Below, one piece after another: positions 33,701 to 43,300 of a stretch of 64,000 nt of DNA (within the stretch, counting starts at the first letter, position 1; every line of letters begins with the position of its first letter). A program made the translations under genes and the position numbers. The notes beneath the pieces are model-generated. The model had not been told where the DNA came from, did not search any database, and worked only from the letters and a program-made list of their open reading frames with translations. This DNA is from Volvox africanus (Eukaryota; Chlorophyta; Chlorophyceae; Chlamydomonadales; Volvocaceae): positions 5,912,001 through 5,976,000 of the forward strand of contig BSDZ01000079.1 of the NCBI GenBank assembly GCA_030268105.1, given 5' to 3'.

Positions 33701-35990
33701 TGAGGACGGAGGGCCGGTTCTCAGCCAGCCCGGGGACCTGGAAGGAAGGGGGAAGGGTGGGTGGGGCGGGTGGGGCCGCGGAGATGGACGGAAGATGTCT
33801 GAATTAAGCGGCCCCCTTCTTGAGTGATGCATTGGTGCCTTCTGTGGCGGCCACCCAGAGGACGGTCGTGAGGGCGAAAGGCAGGTTAGGAATGCTTAAC
33901 ACGTTCTTGCGGCGGTACCTTCACCACCCTCGGGGCCTGTGGGGCCTCTCCATCTGTCCCATGTGCACATAGAAACACACACACACACATGGGGTCATAG
34001 GGCCCACCTTCAGCTCCAGCAAATTACTTCGGCCGACTTTGTCCAGGGTGACCTCCTTCATGTCGTACCACCGGATGTCGATCTCGTGCTGCAGCTCCTC
34101 CAGCCATAACAGCTGTTGGAGCTGCAGGGAGGGACGGGCCGGGGGAACCGGATGGAGAGGAGAACATCAAACGAACCGGTAGCTGTGAAAGTCATTGGGA
34201 AATTCCTCCAGTCCCACCCTATCATCGAGTCCTGCCGTGTACAGCCTCGCTCGCACAATGTTAGCACCATGTGCTGCTCCTCCTCCTCTCCCGCGATCAT
34301 CAGCTACCCTCTCACCCTCTTGGCATACTCTGCCTGCCCCAAACCCGCCACGTGCCGCCAGGGGGGCACCAGCTGACGCAGTTTCTCCTCATCTTTCCGC
34401 TGCACCAGCGACCTCAGCTGCTCCGGAACCGTGATACTCCGCATCTTGACAGCGGTTTTGATACTGTCGTTGTAGCATGGCGGCGGGATGCCTGAGGTGG
34501 GAACACCCACCACCCCCACCAGCGAAAGGGCCAACAGGGGAGAGAGCTCTCGGGCAGGAGGACAATGCGTGAGGGCGTGCAAGTGCTTTCAGACGGGGTC
34601 AATAGAGGACGCGGGACGAGAGTGTGCAAGATGGAAATCTGCCTGCCTGCCTGCCCTGTAATAGCCTGAGTAAGAACACTATTTAGGACTAATTTATGAA
34701 ACCACCGCCTTATTTACAAAACCACCGCTTCACCATCCACGACGTCCAAATTCAAGGGCTCCAGGTTCCTTGGTCGCCGCTTTTTCTGCTGCTCGTCATA
34801 CGCCTCATCCACCTCGGGCGGTGGCGGCGCAGGCATGTCCAGGGGACAGCACGACCCAACCACCGACTCCGCCACAGGCCCCGAGGGAATCAAATCGAAG
34901 ATGATCAAGTTCCTCATAAGCCCTAACCATTTGGGCTCCAGGACCAGAGTCACTTCATGGAAGGCAAAAGGCTCGATCCACATGTTGGTGCGGACCCGTG
35001 GGTCAGTGACGGGGCACGAATCCTCCAGCCGCATTGAGGCATCTGTGACGGGGTTCAGGAAGAACACGGAGCGCAGCTGGACCGGTTCCGGGCCGAGGTT
35101 GGTGATGGTAATCTTGTGGCGGGCGGTGGTGTTGGGGGCGACGGCCGGTAAGGGTCTTGGCAATGTGGTCAGGTGGACCTGTGGGCCAGTGGCCGAGGGG
35201 GTTTTGATGCTGCAGGTGGCGCCTTGTTGCTTGAGCCTGGGACGCAGTAATGCCCAGTAGATCCTTGCCCTGTGGGCTGCGCTCCCGGCGTGGGCGTGGA
35301 ACAGGTCGGGGTTGGTGAACCTGCCGGGGGCAGGAGCAGAGGGGACAGACTGATAGACAGACATAAAGACAGACAAATGACAAGGGGGTCACCCCGAGGA
35401 AGATACAGGGTTGGAAGAACCCGAAATGGACGGCGGGGGTGCGCTCACATAACCCTCCTCTATAACCGTATCTGGCGCTGGTATGTCCCAGGTTATAGAG
35501 GATGCAAGTTGCCTAGGAGCGCTGTAACTCCGCTGCGGGCTCTCTTTGGGTGCGTCCGGTCATCGCAGCGGTACGGACATATGCAGGTTCCGGGTTCTGT
35601 ACACGGTGCGCACCATTTTCCACAAATCTCGCAATGCTTGCACAGGCGGGCCACGTGGTCCCCGCCAGGGTCTTGCAACATTTTAATCAGCTTCTGGGGG
35701 GTTGCGGCCAACACCGCCTTCGCATGCCGCGCGCCGCGGATGTGGTCGCGCATGTTGTCTTCTGAGGTACAGCGAATGCCGCAGATGCTGCAGTACAGGC
35801 TCACCGAGACGCCGGGGCTCGGCTTGGTCAGTGCCGCCATTACGATAGCGGGAATGGCCGCCGGCGCCGCTGTTGCAGGGACCGTTTCCGCGGTGGCCAG
35901 CTGGGTTTGTTGAGGAGCAGAGGAGACGTGGGTGGGGATTCGGGGGGAGGGAGCCACAAGCGAGGGTGATGAAGTTGAATGAGCGGCCAT
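27772..35990 (-). CDS. MOV10/SDE3-type superfamily 1 RNA helicase with N-terminal zinc fingers
   Basis: Sixteen exons, phases consistent, 3,384 nt, 1,127 residues: 35990-35575, 35320-34734, 34491-34316, 34121-34008, 33737-33615, 33006-32907, 32275-32036, 31782-31376, 30915-30777, 30516-30189, 29840-29753, 29602-29510, 29104-29045, 28764-28703, 28337-28214, 28098-27772. Two U1-like C2H2 fingers lie near residues 67-89 (CSIC ... H-x5-H) and 120-155 (CEIC ... H-x5-H). The middle has the MOV10-like beta domain ([29 protein letters not shown]). The helicase core shows motif I GPPGTGKT (split by an intron), Ia [29 protein letters not shown], then [18 protein letters not shown] and [12 protein letters not shown]. 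All catalytic motifs are intact. Relatives (SDE3, Armitage, MOV10) act with Argonaute in RNA silencing and restrain retroelements in the cytoplasm; that role is inferred. Confidence 0.93.
28351..28408 (+). repeat. 29-bp direct duplication in a helicase intron
   Basis: Two copies of a G-rich unit (GGGGGGCCCAGGGTTGGAAG core) stand in tandem, with one base difference. Confidence 0.75.
29891..29949 (+). repeat. 20-bp tandem repeat, about three copies
   Basis: The unit AAGGAGGTGGTGAGATGGGA is repeated with single-base changes, within a helicase intron. Confidence 0.7.
30698..30723 (+). repeat. (AGATCC)n microsatellite
   Basis: Four to five AGATCC hexamers in an intron of the helicase gene. The same hexamer recurs in coding DNA at 56060-56092. 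Confidence 0.75.
33144..33452 (+). repeat. Tandem duplication of a pyrimidine-rich segment, period about 161 bp
   Basis: The block starting CTCTCCTCCCCCTT at 33144 recurs at 33305 almost base for base, including CAATCGAGTCAGGACC and the end CATTCGCTGCTTCACC. It lies in the intron between helicase exons 5 and 6. Near-identity suggests a recent duplication or an assembly effect. Confidence 0.8.
33542..33580 (+). repeat. CCCCTGA heptamer tandem repeat
   Basis: Five to six copies of a 7-bp unit close to helicase exon 5, in the same intron as the 161-bp duplication. Confidence 0.75.
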
Positions 35991-36341
35991 ATCGCAGTGG
36001 CTTGTCGCGAGTTGAGGGCGTGATGGTACAGAAGTGCAGGGACGTGCGGCAAAATGGCAAATGGAGAAGATGACGGAGACGGGATACCGCGAGTGGAAGA
36101 AGAGGTTTGGATTGGAGTACGACTTTTAAGCTTATCATGATTTTTCTACGTTGCCTTGCTTTACTATCTTCCTTGTACTTCCATAGCTTGATCGTCCTAT
36201 ATTTGTAAGTTTTGGCATAAGTCTCAGAGAGACAGGTGGCTCGCCGTGACAGGGTGAGGACAGGGCGCATATCCCCATAGCCAGGGTATAACGCGTGACG
36301 TTGCGAATAGTCGCACTCGGAATACACGTCGCCCAGTGTCC

Positions 36342-36581
36342 TCATATTACCTCCGCAGCAATGCCATGCGGAACGACGAGTTGTCCAAGTACCGTGTATG
36401 TCTGTGGACGGGCTCTGAACCAAGCCTTGATGGACGAATAGCGCAACTTCTTAAATACCGAGCACCGAGTCTTGAAAGTGAAAATATTGATGCCGGGACC
36501 GGCATCTGAATTGTGAGCGTAGAATTTTTTGATAAACACGTTCACAGCATGTTCATCCGTCGGAGCCGGACGAGGATCCAT
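36342..36581 (-). CDS. Orphan exon-like ORF, unrecognised
   Basis: An ATG at 36581 opens a frame of 79 codons. An in-frame donor (GCGGAG before GTAATA) would end it near 36347. The sequence is balanced and protein-like (HAVNVFIKKFYAHN, FKKLRYSSIKAWFRARP) rather than low complexity. It could be the first exon of a separate gene or an upstream exon of the helicase. A splice into the helicase frame at 35990 would need an acceptor in that frame, and the only nearby AG gives the wrong phase. So I treat it as separate and uncertain. The stretch 35991-36341 holds no other coding sign and should contain the helicase 5' region. Confidence 0.3.
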   Translation of the reverse strand: MDPRPAPTDEHAVNVFIKKFYAHNSDAGPGINIFTFKTRCSVFKKLRYSSIKAWFRARPQTYTVLGQLVVPHGIAAEVI

Positions 36582-37054
36582 TTAAGGTTTTGTTCTACAG
36601 TTTGCAGCGAGCTTTTGCAACGCATGAAACGTTCCTAAGTGATGTTTCCAGTTCAGTAGCCCATAAGACTCTTGTCTCAAATGTGCCGTACAAGCTCGTG
36701 AAGCGAACCAGCAAACCCAGGCTAAAACTAATAAAAAAACTTATTTGTCGAATTATGATAGTTATTAGGATATACGTGGTTGCTCAGGCGGCTTATGATG
36801 AAATGGACCTCTCACATGAAGAACGCGACTTCGTTATGTTTTAGTGGCTATAAATAATTATCATTTATTGCTATTATTTCTTATGACATCTACGACAGAG
36901 TTATTGAATTTTAACTTAATCTCGTGGCAGTGTATCGAGTGTTTCAGCGACCCTGAGCGAAGACCTTGCGAATTTGAACTCTAGCATAAATGTACTCGGT
37001 AATCTTAAACCACATACAATATAATGCCAGTAATTAGTTAGTGGTTTTTAAGTT

Positions 37055-37076
37055 ACTTAGGGTTTTTAGGGTTTTT
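37055..37076 (+). repeat. Short telomere-like repeat
   Basis: CTTAGGGTTTTTAGGGTTTT: two adjoining units close to the green-algal telomere repeat TTTTAGGG. Confidence 0.45.
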
Positions 37077-37476
37077 AAAACCGGCAACCAAAGATCCAGA
37101 CGAAAAAATTTGAATATTTTATCTAAGATCATTTTATCTTCCATATTGATTGATAAATTTAAACTTAATAATATCAATCCTGTTGAATATTTACATAAAG
37201 TTTTTAAGGTTATTCAGGATGAAACCAGCGCCTCTAATCTCAAACAGTACAACCAAATTTATCGACATCACCATATTCTTTTCACACGGAAAATAACTAG
37301 CTATACTTTAATCGTATCAAAATTAAACATGATGTAAGGAACGCCGTTTAATTGCATTGCAGAGTCGCTTTCTTGGCAAATTTTTTTATACAGAAGGCTG
37401 CGCTACGGCTTGACGGAAGCACAATCAAACTATTCCAAATGCTTCATTAGCTTCATTACCTCTATCCTGAAGCATG

Positions 37477-37516
37477 GAAAATTCCTATCCTGCCCGAGGG
37501 CGGATAGGAAAATTTC
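37477..37516. repeat. Strong inverted repeat (hairpin)
   Basis: TTCCTATCC and GGATAGGAA form a perfect 9-bp stem around TGCCCGAGGGC, whose GCCC/GGGC can add four more pairs. Outer GAAA/TTTC extend the pairing after a small mismatch. Confidence 0.75.
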
Positions 37517-38096
37517 TACGCTGCGAATGGCTGTATTGGACGACTACGGGAACGTACGGGGCGAGCTACGCCGTAGGAACGCCCTAGCTTTAAACTTCGG
37601 GGTTGCAGAAACAGGCCTTGTACCACTAAATGAAAGCAAAACATTGAAGATAGGTGGAGTTTCCAAACGTTTAATAGTAGGTATCCCAGGTAGGCAGGGC
37701 CAAGGCTGGGATTCCAGTCTTATGTCTCTCCGGGCCTTCAAGGTAGCAGGAGCTGGCGTGCGCCTATGTATGCATGCCGGAACCTTATAATAAGAGCTCC
37801 AAAAACCAAAGAATCCTTCCTATTTCAACTATTCCAACTTCCTTCCGAAGTGGAATATACGCGTAAATGAACTCACATCTCCTTGTAAGTAATACAGTAC
37901 GATAGCTCGACGGTGAGGGAAATACGATGCACACAACCCAAATACTCTAAAGGTTTTTCCCACATAATCGAAATAAATATTTGTTTTTTTCTCATGTTAT
38001 AGTTTGTTGATTCTTAAGGCTGCGGTGTAGACTGTGAAGCCCACGGGTTGCCTAATTCATTATTGACATTCTTTGTATTGAACACCACCATGGAAA

Positions 38097-38327
38097 ATGG
38101 TCCTAAGAAAATTCATAATCAAGTTATGGTGTGCTTTGCTTGCTGGATTATGTGCCTTCGCTTATGCCACTCTTTGGCCTGGATCCTCCTGGATCGGCCA
38201 GCGCATGCCGCATCTAACTCAGGAAAAACGGGATACTTTGAAACTGTTTATGAAAAGAAAATATCACAAAAGCATGGGAAGTTATGGCCAAGGCCTGCCG
38301 GCCTGCAACTTTGCCAGCACTGTGTAA
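38097..38327 (+). CDS. Possible small membrane protein (76 residues)
   Basis: The frame starts MVLRKFIIKLWCALLAGLC, with a basic N-terminus and one hydrophobic segment (about residues 6-28), then a charged soluble tail. It reads as a plausible single-pass protein. Against it, another ATG at 38090 in a better context (ACCACCATGG) opens a different frame of 94 codons, and no family is recognised. Only one of the two frames can be real. Confidence 0.25.
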   Translation: MVLRKFIIKLWCALLAGLCAFAYATLWPGSSWIGQRMPHLTQEKRDTLKLFMKRKYHKSMGSYGQGLPACNFASTV

Positions 38328-38917
38328 TCAACGGCGATGCAACCTTCACTACCGAATTGTCTGAATGGATATGAACCGTCTGAACGACCGCCTCTAGCTT
38401 GTCGAAGCTTGAAGCGCCCCCGCTTTGTTGGCAAGTTAGTGAAAGTGGACCAGGTGGGCATAGATAGCGACATGTTCGGGAGGCAGCTGCGGGGCAAGCA
38501 GGAATGCTTCACAGCTGCTATCATCTTACAGATCTTACAAATCTGCCATCACGCAGAAACGGAAATCAGATCATCTTCATCATCATCATCGTGCAGCAAA
38601 ACTGCGGGACTCAATCACCCGCATAGTTCCGCCTCCGCCAACGCACCTGCTGACCAGGAGTTCCCTTGGACGGCATTCAACGGCGGTTCATCCACCCCAC
38701 ATCGAGTTTACCCCCTTTGTGACATCAGGTTACCTCACATCAGGAGAAAGGCTCCACCCGTCCGTCCATGTTCTGTTCGTTCCCTGTACCAATGCGGCGT
38801 CAAACCCTCCGCAGTACTGCCCGGAAGACAGGCGGCCACAGAACCGGAACTTGTTCTTACCATCCTACACCACAATTCTCCGTGCACCGCACAGAGCCGT
38901 CATTTGACAACCAGCCG

Positions 38918-39190
38918 TCAGGGATTGATTCGCGGATAAGGCAAATCCCTAAGCTCCGCACCCACATGCATTGATGTCGATGCATCGGGCCAATGACCCG
39001 GGATGCGGCAATTGGAACAATCGACAAATACTCCTTCTTCAACGCCCTCGAGTAAGGCCCTCCCAACCACCATTCGGTTTACTTTGCCGCACAGCTTATG
39101 CCCACAGCACAGCTGTGTCGCGGCTGCGCCCCGAAGAGGAAAAAAGGGCCCTTCGCTGCATCCCGCCGTACTTAATTTCCAAAACGACAT
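38918..39190 (-). CDS. Possible small Cys-containing protein or exon
   Basis: The 90-codon frame from the ATG at 39190 contains LCCGHKLCGKV and FVDCSNCRIPGHWPD, a Cys/His spacing that could bind zinc. A donor could follow STSMH (GTGGGT). No partner exon was found. The TTACA motifs at 38526-38538 would serve as minus-strand polyadenylation signals for this frame or for the large gene to the right. Confidence 0.25.
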   Translation of the reverse strand: MSFWKLSTAGCSEGPFFPLRGAAATQLCCGHKLCGKVNRMVVGRALLEGVEEGVFVDCSNCRIPGHWPDASTSMHVGAELRDLPYPRINP

Positions 39191-40328
39191 TTTTAAAAAT
39201 CGAGATCTAAATTACGAAGGGCTGAGATCTCACACCCGCTGCATCGCTACTACTTCCTTCGCAGCGGCGATCCAGATTCTTGATAAGCATCCCCCATCAT
39301 GACGAGTGACCTGATACACCTCTCTCTCACATCGTATAAGAGCTGGTCTCCATTAAAAGACTCTAAACTACTAACTACTAACAAGCTCAAAACTTCCGGT
39401 GCCGCCGTTGGCAGACTACGCAGTGGCCATCACGTCCATCTTCCACCTTCTCGGCTGCTCACGGATAAAATCACACATATAGTTCGTCTGCTGCTGCTAC
39501 TGCTGCTACAAGTGGCCCCTACGTGCCAGGTATGCACTAATACGCATACGCGCAGAGAGGCGCTGACTGTACCTCAGCGACGAAAGACCTCTTCCCCTCC
39601 CCCCCTCCTTCCCCCCCTCCCTGCTGCTGCTGCTCCTGTCCACTCGCGTCCTTACGGCTCCGGCTCTGCCAGCAGATCAATGAGGCCTCAGCACCAGTTG
39701 AGAGGTCGCCGCGTACATCACCGCCTTGACGATACCACTGCCACCCACGTACTGCACATGCGCCGAATGTGGCAGCATCGTCACCCCGATGAGCGTGTGT
39801 AGGTGTGTGGGTGTGGGAGGGAAGGCGCCCCAGGGGTGCAGGGAGGGAATGGAAACGCCTCTGCGGCACCCCCTCGTCCCCAACCTCAACGACTAACTTC
39901 CCTAACTTAACGGCCTCTGCGTGTTAAGGCCAGAGCCTTGTCGTCCCAAGCGCCATACAACCGCCATACCGCCACCAGACTACCCAACGGAGGTTGACAT
40001 GCTGTGTCATGTGCTTCGTCAGTCTGACTGTCAGGCAACAGCACACCTCAAGGGCTTCAACCCCTACCCGCTTCCGTTTGTGGATGGCACGACTGACCTC
40101 ACCCCACCTCATCCCGTGAGGGGTACCGGGACCTAGCGCGACCAAGGATGTTTCTACCCCTCAGCCCTTCCCCCCCAGCCGAATGGAGGGCCCCTCTACC
40201 GACCGCTGCACCAGCCAACAAAAGCTCGACCTGTCAGTAATGCTTTGTTGTTTCTTCACCCCCTCGGGGTATCACCTCCGGCCGCTCCCCGAAGCCTTTA
40301 CTGACCCCCTCAAACCCCGCCCCCCTGA
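39191..40328. other. 3' flank of the kinase/FF gene; possible further exons
   Basis: Minus-strand frames around 39677-39800 (YVGGSGIVKAVMYAATS) and 39537-39760 follow an acceptor-like CAG and might be terminal exons of the large gene if its last exon at 40445-40329 is wrong. Nothing else is recognisable. Confidence 0.3.
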
Positions 40329-43300
40329 CTAATTGGCTTCTGATCGCGATACGAATATGAACTGCTTCTTGATACCCTTTTCGATAATGCCATATGTTGT
40401 ATGTCGTAGAGATAACAAATATGATCGCAGCGCTGCTCGGGCGGCCTCCAGGACAAACCGCGTGGCCGGTCGTGGTCGTGTCGGGCCAATGCCCCCCCGT
40501 CTAATGTCTCCCCTTGCCCTTGCCCTTCCGCTTGCCCTTCCCCTTCCTGTTCTGCTCTTCCTCCTCCTGTACTCGTGCACTTCTTGTTCCCTCACTCGTC
40601 AGTTGTCAGTCGAGACAGCAGTCCATGAAATGGGGCCGGCGGACAGCTCTTACCTCCGCACCCGCCCGCTCTAGCGCCAGCGCTGTCCGCGAACCTGCAG
40701 CATCACCCAGCGGTCCCGAAAGGGGGAGTCAGTCAGTCAGTCAGGGGTTGGGGCTGTCACCTCGGGGGTCCTTGCGGGGGACCCGGGGATTGCATAAGGC
40801 CCTGACACATGCCAGTGACCCCATGGAGGTGGACAACCACGTACTGCCTTTTCCCATCGCCGCATCCGTTACGACCAACCGACAAAGCAACAAACAAACG
40901 GTTATCATAATCAACATCATCAACATCGCGATGATACCACCCGCATGCATCAAAGTGGCCCAAGTGGCAACGGCGCATCACCCACCGGCGCCACAGTCCC
41001 ATCCCGATCGCGTCCCCCTCCGCTGCTGCTGATGGCGGCGGCGGCCTGAGCGTCCGCGGGGCTCTGCTGCTGACCCAGCTGCTCCTCCTCGTCTGACGGC
41101 ACCTCCGCCAGCGACATAAGCTGCGCCTGGCCCTTGAGGCGCTCCTCCATCTCCCGCAGCCGCTGAGCCATGACCTCGTACTCCGCGCGGAGACGAGCCT
41201 AGAACCAAAATGCAACAAGCCGCGCGCGAGGAGGGGTCGGTGTCGGGGGCTGTGTCGGGGTCGGGGAGGGGGCGGGTTAGTCGTGGCTGTCACCGGTTCC
41301 CTGCTCCCGATCCCCACCACTGCACCCCCAGGGAAACACAGGTGGACAGCCGTTAGCCGTTAGACCTAAGCCGTTAGCCAACGAAACCCCCAGTCCGTAG
41401 CCAACGCTTATTGCCCAATCATAATTAACTACCGCCCAATCTTCGCCCAGTCCCGCCGGTTAAGAGCTCGTCACTGCGCCCCATCATTAAAATCACCGCA
41501 AACCCGCCACCCCCCACCTGCTCGCGGCGCAGCTCCTCCAGCCGGATGCCCTCCGCTGCAGGGAGGGCCCCTGCTCCGCCCAAAGAGGAAGGTGGAGCCG
41601 TACTCCGGGTCGCACCGTTGACCGGCGTTGACCCGAATTGAACAGGCGGAAAATTGACCGGGTTGTTGGTGCCAGCTCCCAAAACGCCAATGATGCTACT
41701 GCTGGTAATGCTGCTACTGCCGGTGGTGCTGCTACTGCCGGTATTCCCAACCTTGTTAAATGACGAGGGCAGCGGCGCCGACGACACTGCCTTCAGTGCG
41801 CTTTCCAAGGCAGCTTCCATTCCAGCCAGTGCGGCCGAGAGGTCATCATCTTCAAGTGGGAAGGAGGTCAGGGTTTCGGAGCTGGAGGCGGCGGGTCCGG
41901 GTAGCACTGGCGGACCAACCGAGGCCCCGAGATCACCCATCGCGCCCCCCGACGGACGCACTGGCGGGCTCCCAGCCGCATTGGGTGCAGGGTGGGGCGG
42001 GGCTGCCGACGTCTGCAGATGTAGCTGTTGTTCTTGTTGCCGCTGTTGCAAGTCCGCGACTTTAGACGTGGGATGGTCACTTGGCGGGGAAGGAGTGGCC
42101 GTCACGGCGGCTGCACGGGCGATAGCGGGTTTGAGCGACTCCGCCGCCTCCGCCAGCTCCGCCACCTCAGCCGCCGCCGCTGCGATCTCGTACCTGGCTG
42201 TCTCCTCCTCGAAGAGCCGCGCCGTGAGGGCCTCGAAGAGCTCCCTGGCGGGTGAGGAGAGGGGGGTAGTTGGAGGGGGTTTCGAAAGGGGCGGGAGCAG
42301 CAGCAGCCTCACCCCTCGAATGGGCAACTGGCGTGGTGGGGAGCAAGCAGCAGCAGATATAGTGTGCTTTGGTCTTGTAGTACAAACGCACCTTCGTCGT
42401 CGTTCCGGCAGCGCCATGCACCTGGGGTCCGCCACCACCGCCTTCCTCACCAGCGCCCAGGTGCTGGTGGAAGTGACCGGCGGGTCCCGGAGCTCTGGAG
42501 GCGGACACAGACATCGAGAGGGGAGGCCGGGGGAATGGTGACGAATGGCGTAAAAGGTCAATGTACGGATATGGGATATGGGATGTGGGAGGGGGTTTTC
42601 AGCCATTTCGCAACACGTCTCAGATGAGGTGCCGGAAGGAGGGGCGGTTGACGACGAACCCCCGTCCACCTGTCAGCATGCTGGTGAACTGCAATTCCGC
42701 CTTCAGCGAGGCGGCCTGCAGAGCCGCCTGCAGCTGCAGCTCCGCCACCACCTCCAAGAACAGCTGTTGCCGCCGGGCCGCGTCCTGAACTCCGGGGAAG
42801 GGAGGGCGAGGAGGGCGGGGAGAGGTACAATGGGTATTTCCTGTAAGAAGTCCGGCATTGCCCTGAGTGCCTCAAGCGCTGTCCTGTTCACCACCTCAAG
42901 ATGACAAGATGTTCGCCGTACCCCCCCCCCACTCCCCCAACCCCCCCTACTCCCCCCCTACTCCCCCACCTGCACACCCGCCACTGCGGTGTCGACCTCG
43001 TCAAGGGCGTCGCGGATGTCCTCCCACCTGGAGGCCGCTGTCACATTGAAGCGGCGAAGTGCAGCCTGAATGGAGGACCGGATGGGACGGGGGGACTCAG
43101 TTGGGGGAACGACATGCCACCGGTCACACACACACACACACACCAGGCCCTCCCCTCCGCGATAGCGCAGGACAGAGGGCAATGGTGCAGGACCATTATA
43201 ACTGTCCCCACTGTTCGTTACAAGTGGATTTCCGTACAGCTCAGATCTGCATCTCACTCGGAAGGCCGCATCGGCCGCCGCAGCCGCCTGCTCCTCCACC

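Larger units (their letters stand above)
36582..38089. other. AT-rich, gene-poor island with hairpins
   Basis: Base composition drops sharply against the GC-rich neighbours, with many T and A runs (for example 37100-37330). Frames at 37041-37337 and 37410-37790 are open, but I recognise neither product. Clustered inverted repeats occur around 37477-37516 and 37682-37712. Such AT-rich DNA with short GC-rich hairpins resembles chlorophyte organelle spacers, so an organelle-derived insertion is one possibility. Confidence 0.4.

Noticed and set aside
41654..42541. Long plus-strand open frame of 295 codons
   Set aside because: It is antisense to the Ser/Ala-rich exon of the kinase/FF gene; GC-rich coding DNA leaves the opposite strand open.
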